From positions 62,001 to 126,000 of the forward strand of contig NZ_JARZHG010000028.1 of assembly GCF_029946505.1 (NCBI RefSeq): a DNA stretch of 64,000 nucleotides. The letters run 5' to 3'. Below, piece by piece: positions 55,156-64,000 of the stretch. Below the pieces are notes generated by a model, which was not told where the DNA came from, did no database searches, and was given only the letters and a program-made list of their open reading frames with translations. Each line of letters starts with the position of its first letter. The stretch's first letter is position 1. This stretch comes from Polyangium sp. y55x31. Lineage in GTDB: Bacteria > Myxococcota_A > Polyangia > Polyangiales > Polyangiaceae. A program made the translations under genes and the position numbers.

Positions 55156-56258
55156 AACGATCATTTTTGGCCGCAGCTATTCCGCTCCTTCTTTGCGCCT
55201 GCAGCGAGGAGGTGGGCAAACCCTCCACGACCGGGCAGCAGCCCCCGGACGGCGAGGACGGCGCGACGCTCGAGGTGCCCGTCCCCGCGCAGGGGCGCGT
55301 CTACGTCGCGCTCGAAAAACCCGAGATCGTCGTGCCCGAGGGCGACGCTTCCGCCTCGACGGCCTGGGATCTCGCATTCGAAAAATACGACGTCTTCACG
55401 AACAGCGGCGCGTCCGGGTCCGGCGAGGGCGGGGCGTTCGGGCCGCTCGACGCGGCGACGTACGCCGACGGCATCGCGCCGGCGATCCCGTTCATGACGA
55501 AGGACGAATCGGGCGGCGCGTTCCGCGATTTCTGGGCGTACGACCCGAGCGTCCACGTGCTCTGGGTGCGTTATCACGTCTACGGCGTGCGCGACGGCGA
55601 CAAGCAATGGAAGGTGCAGGTCCTCGGGTATTACGCCGAGCAGCAAGGCGCGCCGGTGGCGGCCATTTATCGGGTCCGGTGGGCCGAGGTCACGTCCGCC
55701 GGCGTAGGCCCGACGCAGACGCTCTCGGACCTCGACGGCACGGCGGGCGGCTCGCAGGCGCCCGAGGACGCGCCGAGCGAATGCCTCGATCTCGGCACGG
55801 GCGCACGGACGAAACACACGCCGGCCGAGGCGCTCACCACGAAAGATTGGCACCTCTGCTTCCGCCGCGCGTCGGTCAGCGTCAACGGCGAGCTCGGCGG
55901 GCCGCGCGGCGTGACCGCGGTCGATCTGCACGCGGCCGAGACGAAGAGCGAGACGCTCGACATCGTGAAAACGCGCACGGACGACTCCGAGCTCCCGCGG
56001 TTCGACGCGGTCGGGCATGCGGAGCTGTCCGATCCGAAGCTCGTCTGGCGAGGCGATCGGATCTTCAGCGCATTCTCGGAATACTGGATCGATCGAGCGG
56101 CGGAGACGCCTGCGCCGACGGACGCCACGTGGCTCGTGCAATCGGCCGCGGACGGCGTTTCGCGTTACCTCCTGGTCTTCGACCGCTTCGACGGCCCGAC
56201 GGCCGACGGGCCGGGCAAGGTGGTCCTGCGCGTCAAGCCGGAGGGCGTCGTGCAGTGA
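55152..56258 (+). CDS. HmuY-family heme-binding lipoprotein with two tandem modules
   Basis: A 368-residue lipoprotein (PLLLCACSE). HmuY-like features appear twice: WDLAFEKYDVFTNSGASGSGEGG near residue 73 with RYHVYGVRDGDKQWKVQVLGYYAEQQG, and a second copy WHLCFRRASVSVNGELGGPRG near residue 236 with YWIDRAAETPAPTDATWLVQ after it. HmuY proteins take heme from host or prey proteins and pass it to HmuR. Usual HmuY chains are about 200 residues, so this looks like an internal duplication. GGAGG lies four bases before ATG 55152, which overlaps the receptor stop. The heme-ligand residues were not assigned. Confidence 0.86.
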   Translation: MKRSFLAAAIPLLLCACSEEVGKPSTTGQQPPDGEDGATLEVPVPAQGRVYVALEKPEIVVPEGDASASTAWDLAFEKYDVFTNSGASGSGEGGAFGPLDAATYADGIAPAIPFMTKDESGGAFRDFWAYDPSVHVLWVRYHVYGVRDGDKQWKVQVLGYYAEQQGAPVAAIYRVRWAEVTSAGVGPTQTLSDLDGTAGGSQAPEDAPSECLDLGTGARTKHTPAEALTTKDWHLCFRRASVSVNGELGGPRGVTAVDLHAAETKSETLDIVKTRTDDSELPRFDAVGHAELSDPKLVWRGDRIFSAFSEYWIDRAAETPAPTDATWLVQSAADGVSRYLLVFDRFDGPTADGPGKVVLRVKPEGVVQ

Positions 56259-56265
56259 CGAGCGA

Positions 56266-56286
56266 GTGCGCGCCTATTGCGCGCAC
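56266..56286. terminator. Hairpin between convergent hmuY-like and beta-lactamase-like genes
   Basis: GTGCGCGC (56266-56273) and GCGCGCAC (56279-56286) enclose CTATT. It lies 7 bases after one stop codon and covers the other. Neither side has a good U-tract, so function as a terminator is uncertain. Confidence 0.45.
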
Positions 56287-58178
56287 CGCGCCGCCTCCCC
56301 GGGCACCGGGAAAAACCCCACGCCGTCGATCTTCTCGGCGCCCGCTTTCCGCGTGACCTCCACGGCCACCGGATATCGCTCGCACGAGAGGCCGAAGCTC
56401 GCGCGCGCAGCGCCGTCGCCCCCGATCACGTCGCCGATCCGGCACGCCCCGCGAATCTCCTTCAGGCTCGCGAGGGATGCCTTCATCCGCCCGAGGTCCA
56501 CGCTCGTATCGAAGAGCTCGGCCGCCGCGGCGTCGTCCCATCGATTCACGAGCCGGACGAGTTTGTCCCCGCCCGATACGAGCGCGCTCGGCGGCGGCAG
56601 CACGTTGTGGAAATGGAGGGATTGGATTCGCGGCGGCGAGGTCGGCGCGAGCGTGAGCGACACGCCGATCCATCCTTTCTCGCATCCGAGCCGGAACGTG
56701 CCCCGGAGCGCGTTCTCCGCCTCGATCGTCCCCTCCTCCCGGCACGCCCCGTGCGCCGCGCGGAGCGCGTCGAGGTCCGCCGCCCATCGCGCGCGTGGTT
56801 TGTCGAGGTAAAGCGAATCCGCGAAGATCGCGTCCGCCTCCGCGTCAGACCATTTCGCGACGAGGCGGCTCGTCGCGTCCTTCGCCCGCGCGAGCGCCTC
56901 CGAGGGCAAGAACACGCGCGGCTTCAGTGCGCCCGTCTCGTGCAGGCGCCGCAGCGCCTCACGCGCGATGCGCCACATGGGCGCGTACGTGAGGTTCGAC
57001 ATGGCGATCACCCCGACGCCATGGTCGGGCAAGAACTGGATCACCGACCCGTACCCGGGCAAACCCCCGGTGTGCGAGACCCCTCGCGAGAATTCGCACG
57101 TCTCGAACGTGCCGAGCCCGAACGTATAACCCGTCGCGCGCACGGACGGCGGCTCGTCCCCGAGCCCCGGCGAGGCCCAGAGCCCGGTCGCGCGGCCGAT
57201 CTCGTGCATCTCGCGCAGCGTGCTCCGCCGGACCGGACCCGCCTCCCGCTCGTCGCGCGGCGGCCAGGCGGCGAGGTGATAGGACACGTACCGCGCCATG
57301 TCGGCGAGCGACGAATAAAGCCCGCCCATGGCCCCGAACGCGCCGTGCGGCAGGTTCACCTCGGGCACGAGCGAATCGCCTTCCTTTCGATAGCCGCGGG
57401 CGAGGTGCTTCGTTTCGACCATCCGCTCGTCGAGTACCGTCCGGTTCATGCCGAGCGGCGAGAGGATCCGCGTCCGCAGGTAGTCCGCGTAATCGATCCC
57501 CGAGACGTTCGTGATCACGCGCCCGAGGATCGCGAATCCCGTGTTCGAATACTCGAACGTCGAGCCGGGGGACGTCGAGAAGGGAACCCCCTCGCGCAGC
57601 ATCTTCGAAAATTCGGCGTCGGACATGCCGAGCTGCCGATCGCCCCAGGGATTGTCCTCGGGGAACCCGGCGCCGTGCCCGAGGAGGTTCCGGAGCGTGA
57701 TCGGCGCCGCGTCGCGCGTGGGATACCGGAGGCCGGCGAGCTCGGGGACGTATTTCGCGGCCGGATCGTCGAGCGAGAGTTTTCCCTCGTCCCGGAGCTG
57801 CAAAACGGCCATCGCCGTGAAGCTCTTCGTCAGCGAGGCGATCCGAAACACGGAATCCTTGTCGACGGGCGCCTTCGTCTCGACGTCGGCCACGCCGAAT
57901 CCCTTGGCATACGCGAGCTCGCCGTCGATCACGATCCCGACGGCCACGCCGGGCAACCCCCGGCGCCCGACCTCGTCCGCGACATATCGCTCGATCGCGG
58001 GGAAAGCCGCGGCGAGTTTCTCTCTCCGCTGCGGATCGAGGAACACGGGCGGCTGTATCGAAGGGCGGGCGAACTGCATGTCGCGGCCCTCGACCTTCGC
58101 CACTTCGGGCGGCTTCGAGGATCCGCAGGCCGAGGCGAGCAGCGCAGCGAGAGGCAGAATATGGCGGGCTGGCACCAT
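56274..58178 (-). CDS. Class C beta-lactamase-fold serine hydrolase lipoprotein
   Basis: A 634-residue exported lipoprotein (LLASACGSS, Cys18). The Beta-lactamase (PF00144) domain spans about residues 55-425: nucleophile Ser115 in SLTK, YSN in FEYSNTGFA, and HTG in SHTGGLPGYGS replacing KTG. Members include D-amino-peptidases, esterases and penicillin-binding-like enzymes, so lactamase activity is not implied. Residues 429-634 contain two similar ~100-residue repeats, each with a Cys pair (HGAC...RLGC and RGAC...GLSC), unlike a standard class C enzyme. ATG 58178 chosen as it begins the signal peptide. Confidence 0.9.
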   Translation of the reverse strand: MVPARHILPLAALLASACGSSKPPEVAKVEGRDMQFARPSIQPPVFLDPQRREKLAAAFPAIERYVADEVGRRGLPGVAVGIVIDGELAYAKGFGVADVETKAPVDKDSVFRIASLTKSFTAMAVLQLRDEGKLSLDDPAAKYVPELAGLRYPTRDAAPITLRNLLGHGAGFPEDNPWGDRQLGMSDAEFSKMLREGVPFSTSPGSTFEYSNTGFAILGRVITNVSGIDYADYLRTRILSPLGMNRTVLDERMVETKHLARGYRKEGDSLVPEVNLPHGAFGAMGGLYSSLADMARYVSYHLAAWPPRDEREAGPVRRSTLREMHEIGRATGLWASPGLGDEPPSVRATGYTFGLGTFETCEFSRGVSHTGGLPGYGSVIQFLPDHGVGVIAMSNLTYAPMWRIAREALRRLHETGALKPRVFLPSEALARAKDATSRLVAKWSDAEADAIFADSLYLDKPRARWAADLDALRAAHGACREEGTIEAENALRGTFRLGCEKGWIGVSLTLAPTSPPRIQSLHFHNVLPPPSALVSGGDKLVRLVNRWDDAAAAELFDTSVDLGRMKASLASLKEIRGACRIGDVIGGDGAARASFGLSCERYPVAVEVTRKAGAEKIDGVGFFPVPGEAARCAQ

Positions 58179-58261
58179 CACGGCGCATCTTGGCCCTGCC
58201 GGCGCGCGCGTGACAAGCTTTTGCTTTACGCCGGACATCACCCGACGTATCGAAGCGCCTC

Positions 58262-59857
58262 GTGACGATCGACGAGGGGCGCCAAGCGGGGACGCGCGCA
58301 GCCTGGGAAACGCTCGGGCGCCACGATCCGGCCTCCGCCCGCGACGTGAACCAGGCGCTCGAAGCCGCGCGCCTCGCGTTTCGCCTCGGCGACCGGCGCC
58401 TCGTCGACGCATGGATCACGCAGGCGCTCGCGCTCGCAGCGGCGGAGGGCCCACGCGCGGCGGCGAAGGTTCACCTTGCCGCGGCGAGCTTCGATCGCAG
58501 CGCGGGGCGGTTTTTGGGCTGCCAAAGGCACGTCGAGCGAGCGCTCGCGCTCGCTCCCGACGAACCCGCGCTGCGCGAGCGCGCGGACGTCCTCCTGCAC
58601 GCGTTCGGCTGGCCAAACGAAAAAGGTTCTTCGGAGACGCACAATCCTCGGTCTGCGGAGGCCGAAGCGCTCGTGATGCGCGCCCGCGAGAAGAGCGCGA
58701 GCGGCGATTCGCGCGGCGCCATTCGTGATCTGCTCGCGGCCAAACACATCGCGGACGAGGCGCAGATCTGGGTGATCGATCTCGAGCTCGTCGCGCTCGG
58801 CCGGCGGCATTTCGGGTTCCTCGACGTCGAGGCGCTCACGGCGATCGGCCGTGGCCCGGACGAACCCACCCGCAAAGCCGAAATCGAGCGCGCGCTGCAT
58901 CGACGATTCGTGGCCCCTGTCCTCGATCGCGCCGCGCCCCTCGTGAACCGCGCCTGGGACGCGCTCCCGGAGGCCGCGCTCGCGCCGCTCGCGTGGCGGC
59001 TCGGCGACCGATTCCGCGAGGAAGAAGGCGAGCTCCCGACCCCGCGCGCCCTGCGGCTCCGCCTCCTCGCGCGCCTCTTTCCCGAGGCCATGCTCGCCCG
59101 GCTCGGCGACCTTCACGACCTCCCGCTCCGCAGCTCGGCGCGGCACCGCGCCAAGGTCGTGCAATGGTCGATCCGCAGCCGGCCCCCCGCGGACGTGCTC
59201 GGCGAATTCGACGTGATCCGGCAAGCGCATCCGCGTTCGCATCACCCGCATGCCTACCGGGGCGAATTGCTCCTCTGGCTCGGGCGCGTCGACGAGGCCG
59301 AAGAGGATTTCCGTCGTGGCCTCGCCATCCAGCCCCGCGCCCGGTGGTTGCACATCGGCATGGGCGCGGTGCACGTCCTCCGGGGCGAATACGCCGCGGC
59401 GCTCACCTGTTTTCAGCGCAGCATCGATTGCGCCCCGGCGCTCGTGGGTCCCACGCTCTACGGCGTTCGTGGCGAGGCGCATCGATTGCGAGGGGATCTC
59501 TCCGCAGCCGTGGAGGACCTCGCGCGCACCTGCCGCGACACGCCCTCTCGCGTGAGCGCCTGGGTGAACCTGTGGCTGACGGAGGACGATCTCGGGCACG
59601 CCGAGGCGCGTGACGCGGCCTGGAAAGAGCTCACGCGCCGCGCACCGTGGCTCCTCGCGGACGCCGCCGAGGAGGCGCTCGGGCTCGCTTTGCCCGCGGT
59701 CGAGGACCAACCCGCCCGCCGCGCCACGCTGGAGCATGCACTCCGGATGCTCCGTGGCAATCGCTCCTCGTCCTGCGTCACCTATTTCACGCGGGAAGGC
59801 GAGTTGCGCACGGTCTTCGACGTTGGTTCGTCCCGCCAAGCCAGTTCAGAACCGTAA
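58262..59857 (+). CDS. TPR-repeat protein
   Basis: A 531-residue soluble protein starting at GTG 58262. Tetratricopeptide-like helix pairs occur in two clusters, about residues 35-130 (ARLAFRLGDRRLVDAW, RHVERALALAPDEPALRER) and 310-450 (LLLWLGRVDEAEEDFRRGLAIQPRARWL, VLRGEYAAALTCFQRSIDCAP, HRLRGDLSAAVEDLARTCRD). The spacer between them is less regular. Such proteins are scaffolds; partner unknown. It ends in a 12-base overlap with the convergent downstream gene. Confidence 0.85.
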   Translation: MTIDEGRQAGTRAAWETLGRHDPASARDVNQALEAARLAFRLGDRRLVDAWITQALALAAAEGPRAAAKVHLAAASFDRSAGRFLGCQRHVERALALAPDEPALRERADVLLHAFGWPNEKGSSETHNPRSAEAEALVMRAREKSASGDSRGAIRDLLAAKHIADEAQIWVIDLELVALGRRHFGFLDVEALTAIGRGPDEPTRKAEIERALHRRFVAPVLDRAAPLVNRAWDALPEAALAPLAWRLGDRFREEEGELPTPRALRLRLLARLFPEAMLARLGDLHDLPLRSSARHRAKVVQWSIRSRPPADVLGEFDVIRQAHPRSHHPHAYRGELLLWLGRVDEAEEDFRRGLAIQPRARWLHIGMGAVHVLRGEYAAALTCFQRSIDCAPALVGPTLYGVRGEAHRLRGDLSAAVEDLARTCRDTPSRVSAWVNLWLTEDDLGHAEARDAAWKELTRRAPWLLADAAEEALGLALPAVEDQPARRATLEHALRMLRGNRSSSCVTYFTREGELRTVFDVGSSRQASSEP

Positions 59858-60493
59858 ACGCACGCCTGCCGATCCCGGCCCGATCAAGAGCTCCGGCACG
59901 AGCGCTTCCTGGGGCTTGATCGTATCGGTTCGCTGCAAGAAATCCTCTTTCCACGCGACGCCGGTGATGAGCAGCGCGGCGCCGGCGATCTGCGTCAAAC
60001 CGTCGAGCAAGAACACGGTCCGCAGGCCGCTCGGCAAGTCGTCCCTCGCCACGCCGACGGTGATGAAGGGCCCGGCGACGGGGATGTACATGGTCGCGAA
60101 CCGGTCGTCCCCCGAGAGCACCGCGGTCGTCGCGCCCATGAGCGAGATCGAGTAGGCCGTCGCGAACAGGACCGAGCCAGCAATGACGAGCTTCCTGCGA
60201 TTTCGCTGGATCCGCGTGTATTCGGGCGGGATCGGCTTGCCTTCTTCGTACGCGATGACGTCAGGCAGGGGCTCGACGCTCGGCAGACGATATCCGTAGG
60301 GCGGAGGTGGATACGGATAAGGATATGGATACGGGTACGGAGCAGGATATCGCGGATCGGGCTGCGCAGTGACCGGCGTCGGCTGCGGCTGCGGCTGCGA
60401 GGGCGCATCCTCGGCCCTCGCCGCGGAGGAAGCCACGACGAGCGAGAGGCTCGCCCCCAAAGCCACGTACGTTCGTTGCCCATGACGTTTCAT
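59846..60493 (-). CDS. Exported protein with Pro-Tyr repeats and two membrane-like segments
   Basis: A 215-residue protein with a signal peptide (VVASSAARA, cut near residue 27), then a Gln/Pro stretch and a tandem PYPYPYPYPYPP tract (residues about 52-63). Two hydrophobic segments follow (LVIAGSVLFATAYSISLMGATTAV and LLDGLTQIAGAALLITGVAW), and the end is RLRF. Such a layout suggests an envelope-embedded structural protein; I recognise no family. Start ATG 60493. Confidence 0.75.
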   Translation of the reverse strand: MKRHGQRTYVALGASLSLVVASSAARAEDAPSQPQPQPTPVTAQPDPRYPAPYPYPYPYPYPPPPYGYRLPSVEPLPDVIAYEEGKPIPPEYTRIQRNRRKLVIAGSVLFATAYSISLMGATTAVLSGDDRFATMYIPVAGPFITVGVARDDLPSGLRTVFLLDGLTQIAGAALLITGVAWKEDFLQRTDTIKPQEALVPELLIGPGSAGVRLRF

Positions 60494-60556
60494 CGCCCGA
60501 TGCACCTCGATCGTCGGGACATCGTACCGCCGTTCGTTTCGCGCTCGCAACAGCGC

Positions 60557-61378
60557 TCAAGCCGCCCCGGAGGCGCGCTCGCCGGCCACGAGGGCTCCGA
60601 CGGCGCCGCAATACGCGCCGCGTCGAAGGAAACGGGCGGAGAGCCCCGTGAGCTCGAGCGTCTGCGTGAGGACCTCGACGAGCGCCGGGTTCTCCGCGAG
60701 CGTGGAGCCGCCGAGCACAACCATGTCCGCGCCGGCGAGCCGCGCAATCCCCGCGCAAACGAGCGCGATGTTCTCCCCCACGAGCCCGACGAGCGCATGC
60801 GCGAGGTCGGCCGGCTCCGTCGAGGCGAGCTTCGCGAAATTGGAAGCCGTGAGGTGCGCCGGAATGGGCGCGCCTTGCGAATACACATCGCCGACGAGCA
60901 GGTCCACCGAACCGCGCTTGCCGCGCGCCGCGAGCGCCGAAAGCTCGGCGAACGAGGCCGCGCCCACGAGCAACCTGCCGAGCCCGACGAGCGTGCCCCC
61001 GCCGAGCCCCGTCCCGCCCGCACGTACGGCCGAATCACCGTCGACGACGAGCACGGACGTGCCCGTGCCCGCCGAGACGAGCAGGTGCCGCGCGGGCAAG
61101 GCGAGGCCCTCCTCGGCGGCGAGGGCCGCGGCGCCGAGCGACCAGGCCTCGAACTCGGAGAGGCCCTCCACGGCCGCGCCGAGCGCGCTCGCGCCGAGCA
61201 CGGCCGCGCCTCCGCCCGTCAACACGATGCGGCGAGGAGCGAGCTCGACGATACGCGCGCGGACGGCGTCGAGGTCACGCGAGGGCCATCGCTCGGTGTG
61301 AAGCTCGCCCGCCCGAAAGGCGATCTTCGTGAGGGTCGCGCCGAGGTCGAGGCCGAGGACGGGAAGAGCAGGCGGCAT
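60557..61378 (-). CDS. coaW: Type II pantothenate kinase-like protein
   Basis: A 273-residue kinase of the ASKHA/PanK-II fold catalysing the first step of coenzyme A synthesis (pantothenate to 4'-phosphopantothenate). Phosphate 1 motif GLDLGATLTKIAF, catalytic region with Glu in LSEFEAW, GTGTSVLVVDG and GGTGLGGGTLVGLGRLL, then the ASNFAKL stretch are all characteristic. Fits CoaW of staphylococci and eukaryotic PanKs; a type III CoaX elsewhere in the genome cannot be excluded. Divergent from mug across 71 bases. Confidence 0.9.
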   Translation of the reverse strand: MPPALPVLGLDLGATLTKIAFRAGELHTERWPSRDLDAVRARIVELAPRRIVLTGGGAAVLGASALGAAVEGLSEFEAWSLGAAALAAEEGLALPARHLLVSAGTGTSVLVVDGDSAVRAGGTGLGGGTLVGLGRLLVGAASFAELSALAARGKRGSVDLLVGDVYSQGAPIPAHLTASNFAKLASTEPADLAHALVGLVGENIALVCAGIARLAGADMVVLGGSTLAENPALVEVLTQTLELTGLSARFLRRGAYCGAVGALVAGERASGAA

Positions 61379-61449
61379 GGTGGACCCACGATATCACGGT
61401 TCCCTGGACAAACCCGCGGGCGAGACTAGAATCCGAGGCGTTTCTCGTC

Positions 61450-61976
61450 ATGCCCTCGTCCAAGCAAGCTACCCCCGACATCCTCGCTCCGGACCTCGAC
61501 GCCTTGTTCATCGGGATCAACCCGGGGCTCCTCTCGGCGCAGAAGGGGCACAACTTCGCAAATCCGGCGAACGCGTTCTGGAAATTGCTGCACGAGAGCG
61601 GCCTCGTCCCGGAGCGCCTCGCCCCCGAGGAGGAGATGCGCCTGCTCGATCATGGCCTCGGCTTGACGAACCTGGTCGCCCGCGCGACGCGCGGCGTGAT
61701 GGATCTCGGGCGCGAGGACTACGACGCGGGCAGGCGCGCGCTCACCACGAAGATCCGGAAGGTTCGGCCCCGCATGGTGGTCTTCGTGGGCATCACGGTT
61801 TGTCGGAGTTATTTCGACAAGAAGGCCTCGGAGCCCATCCCCTGCGGCGAGCAGCCGGAGAAGATCTGCGGCGCGCGGGTCTTCGTGGTCCCGAACCCGA
61901 GCGGGCGGAATGCCCATTTTTCGTACGCGGAGATGCTCGAGCATTACCGGGTCGTGGCCCGCGCGCTCGACCGCGT

Positions 61977-61980
<4 letters not shown>
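61450..61980 (+). CDS. mug: G/U mismatch-specific DNA glycosylase (Mug/TDG family)
   Basis: A 176-residue base-excision enzyme removing uracil or thymine opposite guanine. The family's first motif GINPGLLSAQKGHNFANPANAFW holds the catalytic Asn; the second is VVPNPSGRNAHFS, equivalent to NPSGLS. DNA repair is cytoplasmic. It is adjacent, tail to tail with a 4-base overlap, to an AlkD-like alkylation repair gene, making a small repair pair. Confidence 0.93.
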
Positions 61981-62777
<797 letters not shown>

Positions 62778-62855
62778 GACAGGCTATCCTCCTCCGCGGC
62801 AAAACGCGAGAGCGAGGCTAACCCATCATGGACGCCCGACGGAACGGAAAAACGC

Positions 62856-64000
62856 CTACGGCGCGAGGCAGGGCATGGCCCCGCAGGGATCGATGACCTT
62901 GCCGGTCGAGCGCAGGAACTCGGAGATCTGAAGACGCGCGCCGGGCTGCACGCGCGGAACGCCGTGCGGATCGACACCGTCGCGCAGCGGCTTGTTCTCG
63001 ACCGGCGGCGGCGGCGTGCCCTTGTTCAGCATCGCGTCGAACGGCCCGGTATCCCAGACGAAGACCGCCGATCCGAAGTGCGGATAACTCGCGATCGGCT
63101 CGATGCCGAAATAAGGCGTCGTATCGGTGGAGCGCCCCGGATTCAGGATGGGCACGTGGATCCCCGCGCCGATCGTGCGCGCCTCGACGTCGGCCGACCA
63201 TTGCGTGACCTGATGATCGGCGAACGCGTTTTGCATGAGCACCGCGTGGGGCGGCGTCTTCGGGAGCGGATCGTTGCCGATGTGCCACGCATATCCGTTC
63301 GTCTCGCCGCGATCCCAGAGCATTTGCATGGAGGAGAAGACGATGCGGCGGTCGAGCTCGTTCGTGTAGGCCTGGTCGAAGAAGACCCGGAGCTGATCGA
63401 AGCCCGTGGCGCGGTCGAGCAGGAGGCTGTAGTTCATGCCCGTGACGCCGAGCACGCCGCGGCGGATGTCCTGCGAGATCGCGACGAGCGCGCCGCCGAG
63501 GATGCCGCCCTGGCTGATGCCGTAATAAAAGACGTCGCTCGTGTCGATGAGCGGCTGGTTCTGCGGGCCGCCCCGGAACGCCGGATCCGAGATGAAGCCC
63601 TGCGGGTGGATCATGAGGCGCGCCAGGAACAGGTTGTTCAGCAGGCCCTGCTGGAGCCGGTCGGCGAGGGTGTTGATCCTGCCAAACTCGGTGACGAGGC
63701 GGAGGATGTTTTCGTTGTCGCCCGAGGACATGCCGATGAAGTCCGTCGCGCAGAACACGAAGTTGTACGTGTTCGAGAGCTCGCCGGTCGCGGCTCCGCC
63801 GTTCACCTGGCTCGCCGATCCCTGCTGGCCGTGGCCATAAAGCGCGGCGCGGCCGGGCACGACGGGCGACGCGGAATCGTTCCCGTCCGGGAGGGCCGAG
63901 CGCGGGATGTTGCAGATGAAGTTCGCCTGGAGCGTGCCATTGCCATCGAATTGATCGGGGAGCCCGTCGTCCGGCGCATCGTAATTGAAGGACGCACCCG
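62856..64000 (-). CDS. Secreted alpha/beta-hydrolase-like protein (partial at window end)
   Basis: The reading frame runs beyond the right edge, so the 5' part is missing; 381 codons are present. The visible N-terminal part includes an exported-looking region (NFICNIPRSAL) and PGRAALYGHGQQGSASQV with an HG oxyanion motif, then the GISQGGILGG nucleophile elbow (G-x-S-x-G). A His of the triad is likely in HFGSAVFVWD or HQVTQWS further on. Near the C-terminus is GTPPPPVENKPLRDGVDPHGVPRV. Family exact assignment is open. Followed by the AlkD-like gene after 78 bases. Confidence 0.82.
   Translation of the reverse strand, partial: GASFNYDAPDDGLPDQFDGNGTLQANFICNIPRSALPDGNDSASPVVPGRAALYGHGQQGSASQVNGGAATGELSNTYNFVFCATDFIGMSSGDNENILRLVTEFGRINTLADRLQQGLLNNLFLARLMIHPQGFISDPAFRGGPQNQPLIDTSDVFYYGISQGGILGGALVAISQDIRRGVLGVTGMNYSLLLDRATGFDQLRVFFDQAYTNELDRRIVFSSMQMLWDRGETNGYAWHIGNDPLPKTPPHAVLMQNAFADHQVTQWSADVEARTIGAGIHVPILNPGRSTDTTPYFGIEPIASYPHFGSAVFVWDTGPFDAMLNKGTPPPPVENKPLRDGVDPHGVPRVQPGARLQISEFLRSTGKVIDPCGAMPCLAP

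Noticed and set aside
56274-58178. A true antibiotic-resistance beta-lactamase
   Set aside because: The fold is right, but the KTG box is HTG, the protein is a long lipoprotein with extra repeats, and the family includes many non-lactamase hydrolases.

Overview
The window reads as ordinary chromosome of a high-GC myxobacterium, most likely order Polyangiales (Sorangium/Polyangium type). The reasons are strong third-position GC bias, many lipoproteins with Gly- or Cys-rich repeats, a DUF4215-type Cys module, eukaryote-like Ser/Thr kinases, numerous histidine kinases, and frequent GTG/TTG starts joined by 4-base stop/start overlaps. The species is inferred; no rRNA or other strict marker is present. 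I saw no tRNA, rRNA, CRISPR array, transposase, integrase or phage gene.

Layout. 1-4.6 kb (+): Cys-rich lipoprotein, Mrp/ApbC Fe-S carrier ATPase, five-repeat S1 RNA-binding protein. 4.7-9.2 kb (-): a MacA-like adaptor, LolD/MacB-type ATPase and two tandem FtsX/MacB-like permeases, all coupled. 9.3-14.5 kb (+): SlyD-like isomerase, a coupled small protein/DUF1844/HtrA operon, an ECF sigma factor with anti-sigma and secreted partner, and an M23 lipoprotein. 14.5-25.8 kb (-): signalling block with four histidine-kinase-like proteins, ruvB in their middle, a GNAT acetyltransferase and a 908-residue Ser/Thr kinase. 26.1-29.0 kb (+): glnB-glnA and a second Ser/Thr kinase. 29.0-30.8 kb (-): an RsbR-like PAS-STAS protein coupled to an unrecognised sensor. 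31.0-34.6 kb (+): Gly-rich lipoprotein, glutathione S-transferase, coiled-coil lipoprotein. 34.6-39.3 kb (-): a tightly packed run of lipoprotein, PHP phosphoesterase, large membrane protein and parvulin. 39.3-43.9 kb (+): GH13 enzyme, lipoprotein plus beta-propeller, EF-hand protein. 43.8-49.7 kb: methyltransferase, diheme cytochrome c, steroid 5-alpha-reductase homologue and a LodB/LodA pair. 49.8-56.3 kb: outer-membrane protein, dipeptidyl peptidase IV, and a heme-uptake pair (TonB receptor plus HmuY lipoprotein) behind a Fur-like operator. 56.3-64 kb: class C beta-lactamase-fold lipoprotein, TPR protein, type II pantothenate kinase, Mug glycosylase, AlkD-like repair protein, and a secreted alpha/beta hydrolase cut by the window edge.

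The points most worth following are: the LodA-like quinoprotein oxidase, which seems to lack the cysteine expected to form its cysteine tryptophylquinone cofactor and has a delayed Tat signal; a bacterial SRD5A-type reductase with the catalytic Glu/Tyr pair placed as in the human enzymes; a double-module HmuY under a perfect 7-1-7 palindrome; and two kinase-like signalling proteins without a functional ATPase domain, each lying beside an intact kinase. Everything functional here is read from sequence motifs; nothing was searched or aligned by computer.
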